Origin: Chlorophyllum brunneum
Lineage: Eukaryota; Basidiomycota; Agaricomycetes; Agaricales; Agaricaceae
NCBI GenBank assembly: GCA_963576785.1
Contig: OY756147.1
Span: forward strand, 2,232,001 to 2,296,000
Length of the DNA stretch: 64,000 bases
Direction: 5' to 3'
The notes below the pieces were generated by a model. The model was given only the letters and a program-made list of their open reading frames with translations. It was not told the DNA's origin and searched no databases. Of the stretch, positions 63,724 to 64,000 are shown in pieces (the stretch's first letter is position 1; each line of letters begins with the position of its first letter). The position numbers were made by a program, and so were the translations under genes.

Positions 63724-64000
63724 TTATTTTAACCAACCTACACTATGCACTTTCCTAACCTTCCCCCGCCACCCCTCAAACGTCCTCACGTCTACTTTGT
63801 ATCTCTTCGTGAATGGCTTCCCAACCAACGGGATCCCCCTCTCCAGGACAACCAATGATACAGGTCTCCCATCAACATCCGCGATGACATCATACGACCC
63901 CTCTTGCTTGAGATGATTCGGGCAGCGCTCTTTCGCCCACCGGACGTTTATCTGCCTCAATCGAGGATTGTACCGTAATATAAGGAGAGCGGTTTCGACC
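63724..64000 (-). CDS. C-terminal part of an unknown protein (runs off the window)
   Basis: A minus-strand frame enters from the right edge and reads ETALLILRYNPRLRQINVRW, CPNHLKQEGSYDVIADVDGR, PVSLVVLERGIPLVGKPF and KRYKVDVRTFEGW to a stop at 63724. Its composition is that of a normal folded protein. The last dozen codons may belong to an intron. Family not recognised. Confidence 0.5.
   Translation of the reverse strand, partial: VETALLILRYNPRLRQINVRWAKERCPNHLKQEGSYDVIADVDGRPVSLVVLERGIPLVGKPFTKRYKVDVRTFEGWRGKVRKVHSVGWLK

Overview
The window is nuclear DNA of a filamentous basidiomycete, most likely an agaricomycete. The evidence is many short (about 50-60 nt) GT-AG introns in every gene, an expanded family of secreted aryl-alcohol-oxidase-like GMC flavoenzymes, a Kre6/Skn1 glucan-synthesis gene, fungal ATG13, a chromodomain Ty3/gypsy element, and a repeat tract that has lost nearly all CpG, as in fungal repeat-directed mutation. 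Coding calls are manual splicings checked against paralogues in the window.

Region 1 (1-39467) is a cluster of eight aryl-alcohol oxidase-like (AAO) genes in two opposed arrays around ATG13. On the minus strand are copy 1 (cut by the window edge), copy 2, copy 3 (a pseudogene split by about 13.7 kb of transposons) and copy 4. ATG13 follows at 21742-24714, head-to-head with copy 4. On the plus strand are copies 5, 6, 7 and 8. Copies 2 and 5 are close inverted duplicates that share about 0.85 kb of upstream sequence. A decayed antisense piece of ATG13 lies between copies 5 and 6. All would make secreted FAD enzymes that oxidise primary alcohols and release H2O2, the usual partner of ligninolytic peroxidases.

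Region 2 (about 4.1-18.7 kb) lies inside copy 3 and is a nest of dead retroelements. Gypsy A (plus strand) is interrupted in its gag by a LINE (minus strand, 7-bp target duplication, poly-A tail) and again by a complete gypsy B (minus strand, two 301-313 bp LTRs, gag-protease-RT-RNaseH-integrase-chromodomain). The tract is AT-rich and almost free of CpG. The adjoining arms of the broken AAO gene carry the same C-to-T and G-to-A changes.

Region 3 (39.8-64 kb) is ordinary gene-rich DNA. It holds an unrecognised 549-aa protein, a PX-domain protein in divergent and slightly overlapping arrangement with it, an F-box relic, two convergent Kre6/Skn1 family genes (one without the catalytic core), a large disordered protein, a multi-pass membrane protein, a small single-pass membrane protein, an MFS sugar transporter and the end of an unknown gene at the right edge.
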